A stretch of 64,000 nucleotides of DNA from positions 4,962,501 to 5,026,500 of the forward strand of contig NZ_UGSI01000001.1 in assembly GCF_900454495.1 (NCBI RefSeq), in the 5' to 3' direction. Below, piece after piece: positions 8,083 to 16,164 of this stretch. The DNA comes from Paenibacillus macerans (GTDB lineage: Bacteria > Bacillota > Bacilli > Paenibacillales > Paenibacillaceae). Position numbers and translations under genes: made by a program. Positions within the stretch are counted from its first letter, which is position 1. Each line of letters opens with the position of its first letter. The notes below the pieces were generated by a model. That model made no database searches. It was not told where the DNA came from and saw only the letters and a list, made by a program, of their open reading frames with translations.

Positions 8083-8520
8083 TTATGCATCCTGTTTATG
8101 ATAATTTATTGCTATCCCAGTATCCCCACCTTTTGGATCAAAATATGATAATATCTCACCCCAAGTATAATCATATTTTATACATGCCAGCTTTCTTTCA
8201 GTTGGTTCACCTAATTGATTCATTAACCATTCATCATGACTTTTTCTTTTTAATTCTATTTTATCTTCTGACCAATTGTCATAAGAATTTTTTAGTTTGG
8301 GGTCGGCATTTTTCAACTCAATAGATGATATACATTTCTTTTTAAATACAATTCTCAACCACAATTGTAATCCATCAATAATTTGTGGATTTTTAAAATT
8401 ATATCTTTCAATATCTCCATTGACATAGCTATTTACTTCAGATGAAAATATATTTATAAAACTTCCGCTACTCATTCCATGAAATATCTCTTTATTGTTA
8501 ATGATTAATTTTCCCTTCAT
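8083..8520 (-). CDS. Unknown protein in toxin-immunity cluster
   Basis: The 145-residue product starts MKGKLIINNKEIFHGMSSGS and ends before the operon terminator. It has no signal peptide or membrane helix. Its middle part is rich in lysine, and conserved-looking aromatic segments (GLQLWLRIVF, YDYTWGEILSYFDPKGG) suggest an alpha/beta fold. The coding region is strongly AT-rich like its neighbour at 8544. It lies 23 bases after that gene and is probably co-transcribed with the toxin. I do not recognise the family; a second immunity protein is the most likely role from context only. Confidence 0.6.
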   Translation of the reverse strand: MKGKLIINNKEIFHGMSSGSFINIFSSEVNSYVNGDIERYNFKNPQIIDGLQLWLRIVFKKKCISSIELKNADPKLKNSYDNWSEDKIELKRKSHDEWLMNQLGEPTERKLACIKYDYTWGEILSYFDPKGGDTGIAINYHKQDA

Positions 8521-8543
8521 CTAGTCCCATCGTTCTCATTTAA

Positions 8544-8957
8544 TTAAATAGGCAAAGGGTACCTTTCAAGAAATTTACTTAATAGAGTGTTTTTATTAGA
8601 GATGACATTTTCAATTTTTTCATATGGTGAGTCACCATACTCTTCTACAATCTGTTCATTCAAGTCAATCAAAACCTGCTTTACTCTTTGATGTATACTT
8701 TCTTGACATCTTATCACAATTGCGTAATACCAGTCCTTTTTATTAAATTTAATTAAAATAAAACTGTGTGGGTCCTTAGGATCCTTTATTAAGCGAATAA
8801 TCTCTGTATCAGATTCATAATCTTGTATATGTTTCATCTTATTGTCTTTAGTTAAATCAACGGGAATCTGCATTATGTCGCCTATATTCATTACTAGCTC
8901 ATGAGTATATTCATTCGGAAACTCAAATTCGTATTGCATAAATGATCCATGTTCCAT
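8544..8957 (-). CDS. Probable immunity protein for the VgrG-fused toxin
   Basis: The 137-residue product begins MEHGSFMQYEFEFPNEYTHE behind AGAGAGGGG. The longer frame from 9008 overlaps the toxin stop and lacks a good site. It starts 28 bases after the toxin gene in the same direction, is AT-rich like the toxin tip, and has no export signal, which are the usual properties of a cognate immunity gene. Sequence features include DTEIIRLIKDPKDPHSFILI and a helical C-terminus. No family is recognised, so the role rests on position. Confidence 0.65.
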   Translation of the reverse strand: MEHGSFMQYEFEFPNEYTHELVMNIGDIMQIPVDLTKDNKMKHIQDYESDTEIIRLIKDPKDPHSFILIKFNKKDWYYAIVIRCQESIHQRVKQVLIDLNEQIVEEYGDSPYEKIENVISNKNTLLSKFLERYPLPI

Positions 8958-8985
8958 ATATGTATCCCCTCTCTCTTCAATTATT

Positions 8986-11622
8986 TCATTCCGTAATAAC
9001 AGAACCATTTTTCAGTTTATATACATTTCCTAGAGAATCATAGATATAAAGCGTAATATTTTTATAATCTTTACTAAATGATTTTAGTACGTTGTCGCAA
9101 CTCAAGCATACATTTCTTTCAGTAGATAAATGTATAACTCCTTCAGCATTATAATTATCCTTTAGTTTATCACTTATTTCCTCTATTATTTTATACTCTG
9201 TATCTTTATCTCTTAAATATCCATTCGTCAAATCAATTTGATTGTCCGAGTTTACTTTTAGTACATCTTCATGGTATTTCCTATTTTCTATTTTTTTCGA
9301 TGAAACCCAGCCAGGTACTGATGTCACCTCTCCTTTTTTGTTAAGGTTCCCATATTTGCTGAATGACTTTATTTCTCCTTCAAAATGGTTTGGAATATTC
9401 ACTTCGGCATATGCAATATTACCGATTTTAAATCCTGTCAAATCCACTTCTTGATATTTAGGTGGTAATGAGTTTCTTGCTGCATCTGTTTTACTCATCA
9501 ATCGTTGATAGTCGTTTAAAGGATCACCTGTCCCCCTAGGCCCCCGGTTCGGCCCATCCTCCACTTCCGGTTTACGATTATTATTAACCTCCAACTCCTC
9601 GATAGGAGTCGGCCTGTTCAATGTGGCCGTATTAGGCTTAATTCCCTTTTGGAAAAGGCCTTGCATCGCGTTCTTAATAGGCTTGAAGAGTACTAATGCG
9701 CCGGAGAACATAGCGCCATAAGCGCCAGCAGTTAATGCACCCGAAAAAGTTGGTCTTCTTCCATTGATGGATTCCGTCAATACATAGTCAGTATATCCAC
9801 TGGCAAAACCGGTAGCAAGCATGCCTGTATATGCACTCGTTAGCTGACTTGCGGTCATCGGAGCCAAACTAGATGAGGCCCCGCCAATAGGGCCAAAGAG
9901 TCCGCCGGTTACGGCTCCGACAATCCCCCCGGTTACCGCGCTCCTCAAGTAGGTAGCGCCGCTGCTCAGTTCGCCGCGGGCCAAGTCGCCGACGGCGGTT
10001 GCACCCACGGCGGCAACGGCTCCGCAAGCCGCGCCCATTAATATGGCTCCGGCGACTCCACCGGTCACCACAGTAGCGGCGACCACCAAAGCGACGACCA
10101 CGACAACGGCCACGGCGGCCAAAACTGTATCGAAGAGGCCCCAGCCCTTCTTTTCTTCCTTCGGCGGCGTATAGGTCTGAATATCGTCATCATATTTGGA
10201 ATAGGTTGTCCGGTCAGCTCCAACCAATTTGACCTGGCTTCCCAATACATGGTACTCGCTTTCCAGCGTAAACCCGCTCTGCTTGCTTAATTTCTTGACC
10301 AAAATCATATTGGTCGTCCGGAAGACAACTCGTTTGGGCGTATATAGCGAAATCTCCTCACCGGCGTTCATCATAAGCTTCCGATGGCTCGTCAGGGTAA
10401 CGCCTGCCGCGTCGTCAAAGCTAATCTTTAACGGCTCTTTAGAGCCGCTCACGATATTGATCGCAGTCGGCGTCATTTCAAGCTCGCTGCCATGTTCGGT
10501 ACCAAAGTAGCGGTTTTGCGGATTCCCCGTTTTGCTGCAGTCCTCTCCATTGGTACGCACACACCCGATGACTTTCGCCTTACTTCCGGCATCATTCGGA
10601 AAGTAAAGACTGGCCGTCGTACCCTTCTGGGGCATCGAATACATCACATTCCCCGTTGGCGGAGCAAAAGGGAACCAATAAGCCGCGGCCGGCGGCTGCT
10701 CTTCATCGATTTCCAGATGCAGCTTGACCTGCTGGCCTTTGACATCGAGCACCTTGCCGTTCAGCGAGACGCCAACCAGTTGACGATTCCGGATCCGGTT
10801 TTGGCGAATCCCTTCGCTTCTCGATAATCGGTAAGTATACATCAGTTGGCCCTGATCCATGCCGGCTTTTATTTCGCTAATCACCAGCGGTTTCTCGCGA
10901 AAAAGAACCCCATCGCCAATCGAGTAACGCTCCCCCGTTCTTACCTCATAAGTAAAAAAGTCCGTAGAATGCAACGGAGATGAACCCGCCGCCATAGCCT
11001 CCTGATAGGCGAGCAAATCTTTGCTTGCCGTATACGGCAAATCATCCGGAAGCCGAAAGCTGTTCCTGCTGGGCACCCCGATGTAAAGCCGCGGTTTGGC
11101 TTCGGAAATGTCACTGAATAAAACCGTCTCAAAATGACTCGCCATCCGTTTCAGAAACTCCCAATCCGTTTCGTCATACTGGACAATAGGTTGGCCAATA
11201 GGTTCTTTATCGCCGATCAATTGAATCACATCGGACCCGGCATAGCCTTTCAACACATTTCGTACAAGCTCGCCATAGGTCATCCGGGAATCCTGAAAAG
11301 ACCTGCGCCGCTTCTGGACATCCAGTTGGCTTGTGCCGGAAACGGCCTCCACCTCGACCACATAAACCCCGTTGTGATGCTTGGTCTGTACGGCGGAGAT
11401 CAGGCCGCTAAACATTTTGCCCTCCCCCGATTCCTGGCTTGCAAAAACCTCAATCCGATCCTCCGCAGAGGCTTTGAGCACCGCATTCGTCTGATCCTGA
11501 TCATCGGCAACACCACGGATGAACAACCGCCCATGCTCATTCGGCTTGCATTCCATTTGAATATCTTGAACGACCTTAATCCGGTACGGTGATGCAACGC
11601 TTATGCTTTCATACCCTACCAT
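8986..11622 (-). CDS. VgrG-like spike fused to C-terminal deaminase-like toxin
   Basis: The 878-residue protein has several parts. Residues 1-280 are a VgrG/gpD-like base, including QYDETDWEFLKRMASHFETV, which is shared with the VgrG at 13302. Residues 285-370 are an OB-like gp5 region, followed by a short beta-helix to about 470. Residues 498-545 are a long Ala/Val/Gly hydrophobic stretch, and a Gly-rich pretoxin extends to about 700. The AT-rich tip (700-878) carries DTEYKIIEE (E809) and TERNVCLSC (C839, C842), the order expected for the catalytic Glu and zinc Cys pair of bacterial toxin deaminases of the BURPS668_1122 type. ATG 11622 is preferred over GTG 11628 by spacing from GGGGG. The fold assignment of the tip is inference from motifs. 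Confidence 0.8.
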   Translation of the reverse strand: MVGYESISVASPYRIKVVQDIQMECKPNEHGRLFIRGVADDQDQTNAVLKASAEDRIEVFASQESGEGKMFSGLISAVQTKHHNGVYVVEVEAVSGTSQLDVQKRRRSFQDSRMTYGELVRNVLKGYAGSDVIQLIGDKEPIGQPIVQYDETDWEFLKRMASHFETVLFSDISEAKPRLYIGVPSRNSFRLPDDLPYTASKDLLAYQEAMAAGSSPLHSTDFFTYEVRTGERYSIGDGVLFREKPLVISEIKAGMDQGQLMYTYRLSRSEGIRQNRIRNRQLVGVSLNGKVLDVKGQQVKLHLEIDEEQPPAAAYWFPFAPPTGNVMYSMPQKGTTASLYFPNDAGSKAKVIGCVRTNGEDCSKTGNPQNRYFGTEHGSELEMTPTAINIVSGSKEPLKISFDDAAGVTLTSHRKLMMNAGEEISLYTPKRVVFRTTNMILVKKLSKQSGFTLESEYHVLGSQVKLVGADRTTYSKYDDDIQTYTPPKEEKKGWGLFDTVLAAVAVVVVVALVVAATVVTGGVAGAILMGAACGAVAAVGATAVGDLARGELSSGATYLRSAVTGGIVGAVTGGLFGPIGGASSSLAPMTASQLTSAYTGMLATGFASGYTDYVLTESINGRRPTFSGALTAGAYGAMFSGALVLFKPIKNAMQGLFQKGIKPNTATLNRPTPIEELEVNNNRKPEVEDGPNRGPRGTGDPLNDYQRLMSKTDAARNSLPPKYQEVDLTGFKIGNIAYAEVNIPNHFEGEIKSFSKYGNLNKKGEVTSVPGWVSSKKIENRKYHEDVLKVNSDNQIDLTNGYLRDKDTEYKIIEEISDKLKDNYNAEGVIHLSTERNVCLSCDNVLKSFSKDYKNITLYIYDSLGNVYKLKNGSVITE

Positions 11623-11700
11623 ATCCACTAGCCCCCGATCGCATAACTTGTCATGCTGTCCGTCGCCTCCGCTTGTACGCTGAATGTTTGCTGCGTTATA

Positions 11701-12105
11701 TTAATCCGCTTCCTGTTGGCCGCTGCTGTTAAACCGGATCGTCCCGCCTAACGAGCAGTGTAATTCCGACTCCGTAGTCAACGCCGGTTTCTCATCGACC
11801 TTGGCCTGCTCTTTGGTTTTCTCCCATTTCCCACCAGACAATAAAGCAAATTTACAAGGTGTCCCTTGAATTTCTTTACCATCCATTGAGATCAAATAAA
11901 CCGTCTCGCCACTCTCATTTTTCGGACTGTCGCATGTCCCGAAGCTCGAAATATTCACCTCGGGAACGCAGTCCGCTTCATTCATCATCGGCTTGTCGTT
12001 AACAAAGGCCCCATGGCTTTGCGGTAAATTCAGCCTCCGGACATGCGAACCGCATTCGCAAAAAATTTTTGCGCCGCGAACCGCATACTCGTACTTATCC
12101 ATCAT
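11701..12105 (-). CDS. DUF4280 PAAR-like spike-tip protein
   Basis: The 134-residue product starts MMDKYEYAVRGAKIFCECGS behind GAAAGGGGCGAG. It has the DUF4280 pattern: paired cysteines (CECG), NDKPMMNEADCVPEVNISSF with GTC, a central GTPCKF, and ESELHCSLGGTIRF near the end. DUF4280 proteins are regarded as PAAR-like cones that cap VgrG-type spikes, which fits its position directly before the toxin-fused VgrG. The C-terminus ends QEAD at TAA. In a shifted frame a further 23-codon open tail runs to 11630, so the original protein may have been longer. Confidence 0.85.
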   Translation of the reverse strand: MMDKYEYAVRGAKIFCECGSHVRRLNLPQSHGAFVNDKPMMNEADCVPEVNISSFGTCDSPKNESGETVYLISMDGKEIQGTPCKFALLSGGKWEKTKEQAKVDEKPALTTESELHCSLGGTIRFNSSGQQEAD

Positions 12106-12134
12106 TTCTCGCCCCTTTCACACCAGTATTTAGT

Positions 12135-12659
12135 TCACTCTACAGCAACCTTCTTCAAGCTGACCCCGACCAAATCCCGTCGCATGATGCTCTCTGCCAC
12201 ATCCAAGCGGACCATGATCAGAGGTTTCTCGCTTTCCCGCACGCGGAATATCCGTTTCTTCGCCACTTTTTCGCCTTGAAGCACCAGCTTCTTGATCACG
12301 CTGCGATCTGCGTTAAATTCACTACGTGGACTTAGCGCTTCCACTTCCTCAAAAAAAGGCAGAAAGTACAGGGTCTGCTTGCCGTTAAAATGATCCATGA
12401 GCGGAATATGCTTGAACATGCAATCCGGCTCGTACATGGCAATCAGCTTCTTCAATGGCTCTGACACCAGGAAAAGCTGATCGCTGAGCAGATCCGGGTA
12501 CTCGGTCTCGGAAGTGGCCTTCACCTGAAAGATGGTCGTATCCGCGATGTGGTGGGCTTGCAAGCGGTTCATATGGCGGATATCGATTTTTTGCCGAATA
12601 TGTTGTAAGACGGGCACATCAGCATAACGTTCATCCTGTTGCATCACAAAGTAATCCAT
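12135..12659 (-). CDS. Imm11-like (DUF1629) protein
   Basis: The product is 174 residues from the ATG at 12659, which has an excellent AGGAGGAGG site. A longer open frame reaches 12917, but it lies inside the preceding gene and has low-quality sequence. The C-terminal part (ESEKPLIMVRLDVAESIMRR, then DLVGVSLKKV) resembles the conserved end of the Imm11/DUF1629 family found in Bacillales toxin loci. It lies between the unknown 12676 gene and the PAAR-like gene. It could be an immunity protein or an assembly partner of the spike. The family call is tentative. Confidence 0.62.
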   Translation of the reverse strand: MDYFVMQQDERYADVPVLQHIRQKIDIRHMNRLQAHHIADTTIFQVKATSETEYPDLLSDQLFLVSEPLKKLIAMYEPDCMFKHIPLMDHFNGKQTLYFLPFFEEVEALSPRSEFNADRSVIKKLVLQGEKVAKKRIFRVRESEKPLIMVRLDVAESIMRRDLVGVSLKKVAVE

Positions 12660-12675
12660 GGCTTGCCTCCTCCTA

Positions 12676-13305
12676 TCACGGCTCCTCCGCGATTCCTGCT
12701 TGTCCTGCTTCCGGCTGCCCGTAAATGATCTCGCTGCGATCCCGATATTCTCCCGCGAAGATGCAAAGATTTGGCTTCTTCGCCAGCAGCTTGCAGCCTT
12801 CACAATCGAGAACGGCCGGAACCATACTTCGCATAAACTCGATAGCGACCAGATGATAGCGCGCCGCTTCCATTTGCAAAATCCGCTCAATGTCCATTGA
12901 CGATACTTTCCGGGCATAGCCTGATTTGAGCTGGTCCAGCTCCCGCATTCTGTGAAATAATGGAGCGAAAATGAAATCGGCCTGCCAGTTCAAAGAACAC
13001 TCTACCGGATCAAAAAACCAGCGTTCATCATAAAGGTCGATCCGGTAGTCAGCCCGATGCTCCTTTACACTTGTACGCAGTATAGAAAGGTAAATAAACT
13101 GGATTTCTCCCTTCACTCCCGTATCTTGAAACCCGGCGCCGTTTCGGCAAACCGCGTCCATGACGCCGACGAATCCCGCTTTAATGGAATCTTGATTTTT
13201 AATAAAGGTCTCTGAAATCGTCTCCAAGTCTCCCTGCCAACGATCCAGCACATGATTCTCCAAAAACAAACCCAGCGCCTCTTCACGGCTCATGACCGAA
13301 CTCAT
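12676..13305 (-). CDS. Conserved unknown protein of the VgrG operon
   Basis: The 209-residue product starts MSSVMSREEALGLFLENHVL and overlaps the VgrG stop by ATGA, showing tight coupling. It is predicted soluble, with a Trp-rich middle (DERWFFDPVECSLNWQADFI) and a Cys cluster near the end (LDCEGCKLL, NLCIF). The family is not recognised. Because it sits between the first VgrG and the tip protein, a role in effector loading or spike assembly is plausible, but nothing in the sequence shows it. Confidence 0.7.
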   Translation of the reverse strand: MSSVMSREEALGLFLENHVLDRWQGDLETISETFIKNQDSIKAGFVGVMDAVCRNGAGFQDTGVKGEIQFIYLSILRTSVKEHRADYRIDLYDERWFFDPVECSLNWQADFIFAPLFHRMRELDQLKSGYARKVSSMDIERILQMEAARYHLVAIEFMRSMVPAVLDCEGCKLLAKKPNLCIFAGEYRDRSEIIYGQPEAGQAGIAEEP

Positions 13306-14714
13306 TTGATATTCACCCGGCCCCCGGTAAACGTCACCTCGTCCTCCACTTTCAGCGACGTGTTTCCTTGAATGAATTCAATACCCGACTCCCCCTGAAT
13401 CAGAATTTTGGCGCCGCCGGTAATTTCAATATCCTCCATGGCCGATAGCGAAATTTTCTTGTCGCTGTTAATTTCAATCCCGCCATCGTCGGTGAGCCTC
13501 ATCAACAGCTGACCCCCGCCGATAATTTCAACCGCGCCGGGTTTAAACACAATTTCTTTCCCGTATTTGGTGCTGATGCTCTTCACCGCCGGATCGCTTC
13601 GATTCTGCGGATTTGCCGAATCCGTATCGACCGAGCTTGCGGCAAAAGCATGTTTCTCCTGCTCATCCGGAAAATAAAGCCGCACTTCATCCCCCACTTC
13701 CGGCATGCAATACCAGCCGCTCCCGTCCGGTGAGGAATAAACCGTCGAATAAGCAAACCACATCGCTTCATTTACCGGTTGATCCTGATCGATATGCAGC
13801 TTCACCTTCACCTTATCTTTGGCCACGTCAAGGATCGTCCCGAATAACGACGTTCCCGCAAGCACATAAGGATATTCCGTGCGGCAGCGCAAGCCTTTGG
13901 CATCTTTTAAATCATATAAGCTGCTCAGCACGCCGTTCTCCAGCTTCGTCTCCACCCGGCCGACATACCATGTCCGCCCCTGAAACGTTACGGCATCACC
14001 TAATTCCAGCAGCTTGTGGCTGGCTACCGTGTAACAGATGCTGTCTTGCTCCGAAATATCCTCGACACCGTTCTCGGATTTCAGTTTGTAATCTTGCAAA
14101 TCTTTTTTCATGGAGTAGTTATATTCATCCAGCTTCCGGGGATTATCGCCTTCCGGCACTCCCACATACAGCTTAACGCCAGGTTGGGAGCTGACCGGAA
14201 CTAGAGAAGCATGAAAATGCGAAGCCAATCTCCGCAAAAACGTCCAGTCGGTCTCTTGGTATTGAACCAGCAACCCGCCGATGGTTTTACCTTGAGACGC
14301 TTCATCGATGAGGTCCGAATCGGGATAGCTTGCGATCAAGCGGTGGAATAAACTTTTATACGTTAACGTTTTGTTCTGAAAAGATCGGGTCTTCTTGCGA
14401 ATGTCCATCAGGACTGAGAGACTATGCGCCTCTATGGTAATGCTTCTTACTCCCCGGGTGGCCTGAACGGAAATATTCGTAATGACTCCGTAAAACAGCG
14501 GGATCGGTTTGTCCTGATCCTGAACCGCCACCTGAATGGTATCGCTGGCCTCCGCTTGTTCTATGTACTTATCCTTCAGGTCTTCGGAAATAATGCCGCT
14601 GAGGAGCAGCTTCCCATGGTCGTTCATCGATTTATGGATGACGAGCTCCGTAATTCTCTCGAACTTGTAATGGGACACCACGATATGGGCCGACGTATAA
14701 ACCGCTTCACTCAT
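13302..14714 (-). CDS. VgrG-like contractile-injection spike protein
   Basis: The 470-residue protein has the phage late-control-D/VgrG fold order: N-terminal gpD-like domains with the shared block YQETDWTFLRRLASHFHASL, a gp5-type OB region (GTILDVAKDKVKVKLHIDQD, WYCMPEVGDEVRLYFPDE), and a C-terminal beta-helix with repeated short strands (KISLSAMEDIEITGGAKILI). It carries no toxin extension, unlike its paralogue at 8986. Its start overlaps the end of the DcrB-like gene by 4 bases, and its stop overlaps the next gene by 4. Two VgrG-like proteins in one operon suggest a mixed or alternative spike. Confidence 0.87.
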   Translation of the reverse strand: MSEAVYTSAHIVVSHYKFERITELVIHKSMNDHGKLLLSGIISEDLKDKYIEQAEASDTIQVAVQDQDKPIPLFYGVITNISVQATRGVRSITIEAHSLSVLMDIRKKTRSFQNKTLTYKSLFHRLIASYPDSDLIDEASQGKTIGGLLVQYQETDWTFLRRLASHFHASLVPVSSQPGVKLYVGVPEGDNPRKLDEYNYSMKKDLQDYKLKSENGVEDISEQDSICYTVASHKLLELGDAVTFQGRTWYVGRVETKLENGVLSSLYDLKDAKGLRCRTEYPYVLAGTSLFGTILDVAKDKVKVKLHIDQDQPVNEAMWFAYSTVYSSPDGSGWYCMPEVGDEVRLYFPDEQEKHAFAASSVDTDSANPQNRSDPAVKSISTKYGKEIVFKPGAVEIIGGGQLLMRLTDDGGIEINSDKKISLSAMEDIEITGGAKILIQGESGIEFIQGNTSLKVEDEVTFTGGRVNIK

Positions 14715-15310
14715 ACTTGCGCCCCTCCCTCATCCTCCGCCTTGACCGTAATGCTGCGAACAGCCTGATAGGCGATATCTCGCCAATCCGGGTAGTCCTC
14801 ATACCGGCAGCAAAAAGTTCCCATCAGGATCTTGCCGGCAAATTCCAGGAAATACATGATATTAAACAGGGCACCGTCAATCACCATATTTTTGAACTCA
14901 AAGTATCCCAACGTTTTCCCGCCGACGGTCTCTACCCCGCTGTTATAGAAAATATGGGAAGGATTCGATTTTTGAATCATCGTTTTCATGTCTGCTGTGA
15001 GCTCTTCGACCATCTCATCTTTGAGGTCAACTTTGACCCGATTCAGCGTAAAGTTTACGGCCCCCGCCTCGTCGCTTCTTATAATTTCGGGCCGCTGCTC
15101 ATACGGATACTTGATGGAGCGGAATTCCTGGGGCATCTCTTCAAAGTCAGCAGGAAGGTAGAGGGAAAGTTTATCCTCATAATAAGACTGCAACGTAAAT
15201 TCATAATACCGCTTGCCGATTTTTACCGTTCCGTCCGTAATCGAGCGGGGAACCATGGATTGCTCCACTTCATTGATCAGTTGGGTAATCTTTTCATCCA
15301 TAAACGACAT
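14711..15310 (-). CDS. DcrB/EagT-like protein, putative effector chaperone
   Basis: The 199-residue product starts MSFMDEKITQLINEVEQSMV behind GGAGGAACAGGG. After a short helical lead it has the layout of DUF1795/DcrB proteins: YEFTLQSYYEDKLSLYLPAD, then VNFTLNRVKVDLKDEMVEEL, then KTLGYFEFKNMVIDGALFNI and a closing stretch ending IAYQAVRSITVKAE. In type VI secretion systems DcrB-like (EagR) chaperones bind hydrophobic segments of VgrG- or PAAR-linked effectors, and the fused VgrG here has such a segment. It is the first gene of the operon. The family match is by pattern, without a profile search. Confidence 0.65.
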   Translation of the reverse strand: MSFMDEKITQLINEVEQSMVPRSITDGTVKIGKRYYEFTLQSYYEDKLSLYLPADFEEMPQEFRSIKYPYEQRPEIIRSDEAGAVNFTLNRVKVDLKDEMVEELTADMKTMIQKSNPSHIFYNSGVETVGGKTLGYFEFKNMVIDGALFNIMYFLEFAGKILMGTFCCRYEDYPDWRDIAYQAVRSITVKAEDEGGAQV

Positions 15311-15426
15311 CCCTGTTCCTCCTTCTGCTTCCGAAGCATCAATTTTGTGAAATTAGACCATCTATCCCTATATTTCGGAAATATCCTCCGGTAAATTAAC
15401 CCAGCCTCATACAAATAACCCCAAAT

Positions 15427-15480
15427 CGAAAAAAATCACCCTGACCGGCGGAGCTTCCGCTCCGGGGTTAGAGTGATTTG
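15427..15480 (-). terminator. Strong minus-strand terminator in gene-free gap
   Basis: AAATCACCCTGACC and GGTTAGAGTGATTT pair with G-U allowance around an inner CGGAGC-TTCC-GCTCCG hairpin, and the minus strand continues with seven T. No minus-strand gene lies directly upstream (15.5-15.95 kb), so it may shield the VgrG operon from read-through or mark a lost gene. The rest of 15311-15958 holds only the dispersed repeat and the RHH operator. Confidence 0.75.
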
Positions 15481-15644
15481 GACTTTCTATATGGATTCCG
15501 ATCTTTTTTGAAATTCTACAGACGGAGTACGAATAAAATCTTAGCCTTGACAAAGCTGCAAACCACTGCGGCTTATTTATTTCTTCGCCCTTTCAGATGG
15601 CGGGCAAAAGCATACTTGACGGGCTGGGCACTGACCATTAATTG

Positions 15645-15836
15645 CAAATCATACAACTAACTTTACATCCATCTCCTGATTCATTCGTTTAATTGCATTT
15701 CATACATTTATTTCTCATTTTTAGCCTCATTCTTCGAAAGATAGCGGAGTAACTGCAGGTTTTACACTTAATCAGACGCTGTAGCAGCAATCCGGATAAA
15801 TAATTGTACATTTTGCAACTATTCCATTCAACCATG
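15645..15836 (-). repeat. Dispersed intergenic repeat, family C, copy 1
   Basis: Read on the minus strand, this segment matches 63213-63410 along its length. Shared blocks include TGGAATAGTTGCAAAAT, TTAAGTGTAAAACCTGCA, TCGAAGAA, GAAATGCAA, AAACGAATGA and GTTAGTTGTATGATTTGCAA followed by TTAATG. It has no open frame and is noncoding. Confidence 0.75.
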
Positions 15837-15901
15837 GACCAAGAATGAATGGACGGTTGTTTTTTGTCATAAAAATTCCCAATTTATATTTAATATCAAA
15901 G

Positions 15902-15950
15902 TTGACAATTCGTAGCTACAGATCTGCACTTATCTTGTAGCTACGAATTG
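15902..15950 (+). promoter_or_regulatory. Operator of ribbon-helix-helix gene, copy 2
   Basis: CAATTCGTAGCTACA (15906-15920) and TGTAGCTACGAATTG (15936-15950) form a perfect 15-base inverted repeat separated by 15 bases. The left arm overlaps a TTGACA (15902-15907) and the right arm touches the ribosome site of the next gene. No canonical -10 at 17 bases is seen. The arrangement suggests autoregulation by the 15959 product. Confidence 0.65.
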
Positions 15951-15958
15951 GAGGTGAT

Positions 15959-16141
15959 ATGTTGGTAGCTAAGAAGAAACCGGGGCCGAAAACGGACAAT
16001 CCTATGGATACTATGCTGCGTGTTCGGGTAGATAAGATTACACTGGAAAAACTGGATGACAGCGCAAAAGAGTTAAATACTTCACGTTCTGAAATCATCC
16101 GAAAAGGTATCCATAAGATCCATGACGACCTCAAAAAATAA
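15959..16141 (+). CDS. Ribbon-helix-helix DNA-binding protein, copy 2
   Basis: The 60-residue product starts with ATG behind GGAGGTG. A basic N-terminus (VAKKKPGPKTDNP) precedes the DNA strand MLRVRVDK and the helices TLEKLDDSAKELN and TSRSEIIRKGIHKIHDD. It resembles the copy at 5880 in fold and in the block TDNP..., but differs at many positions, including the DNA-contact strand (LRVRVDK against ITIRMDN), and its operator is unrelated. Downstream DNA from the last codons on is nearly identical in both modules. Confidence 0.78.
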   Translation: MLVAKKKPGPKTDNPMDTMLRVRVDKITLEKLDDSAKELNTSRSEIIRKGIHKIHDDLKK

Positions 16142-16164
16142 AAGGAAGCGGCGCACTCTCTCTC

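Noticed and set aside
12660..12917. N-terminal extension of the Imm11-like gene
   Set aside because: It lies inside the 12676 gene, and the ATG at 12659 has a far better ribosome site.
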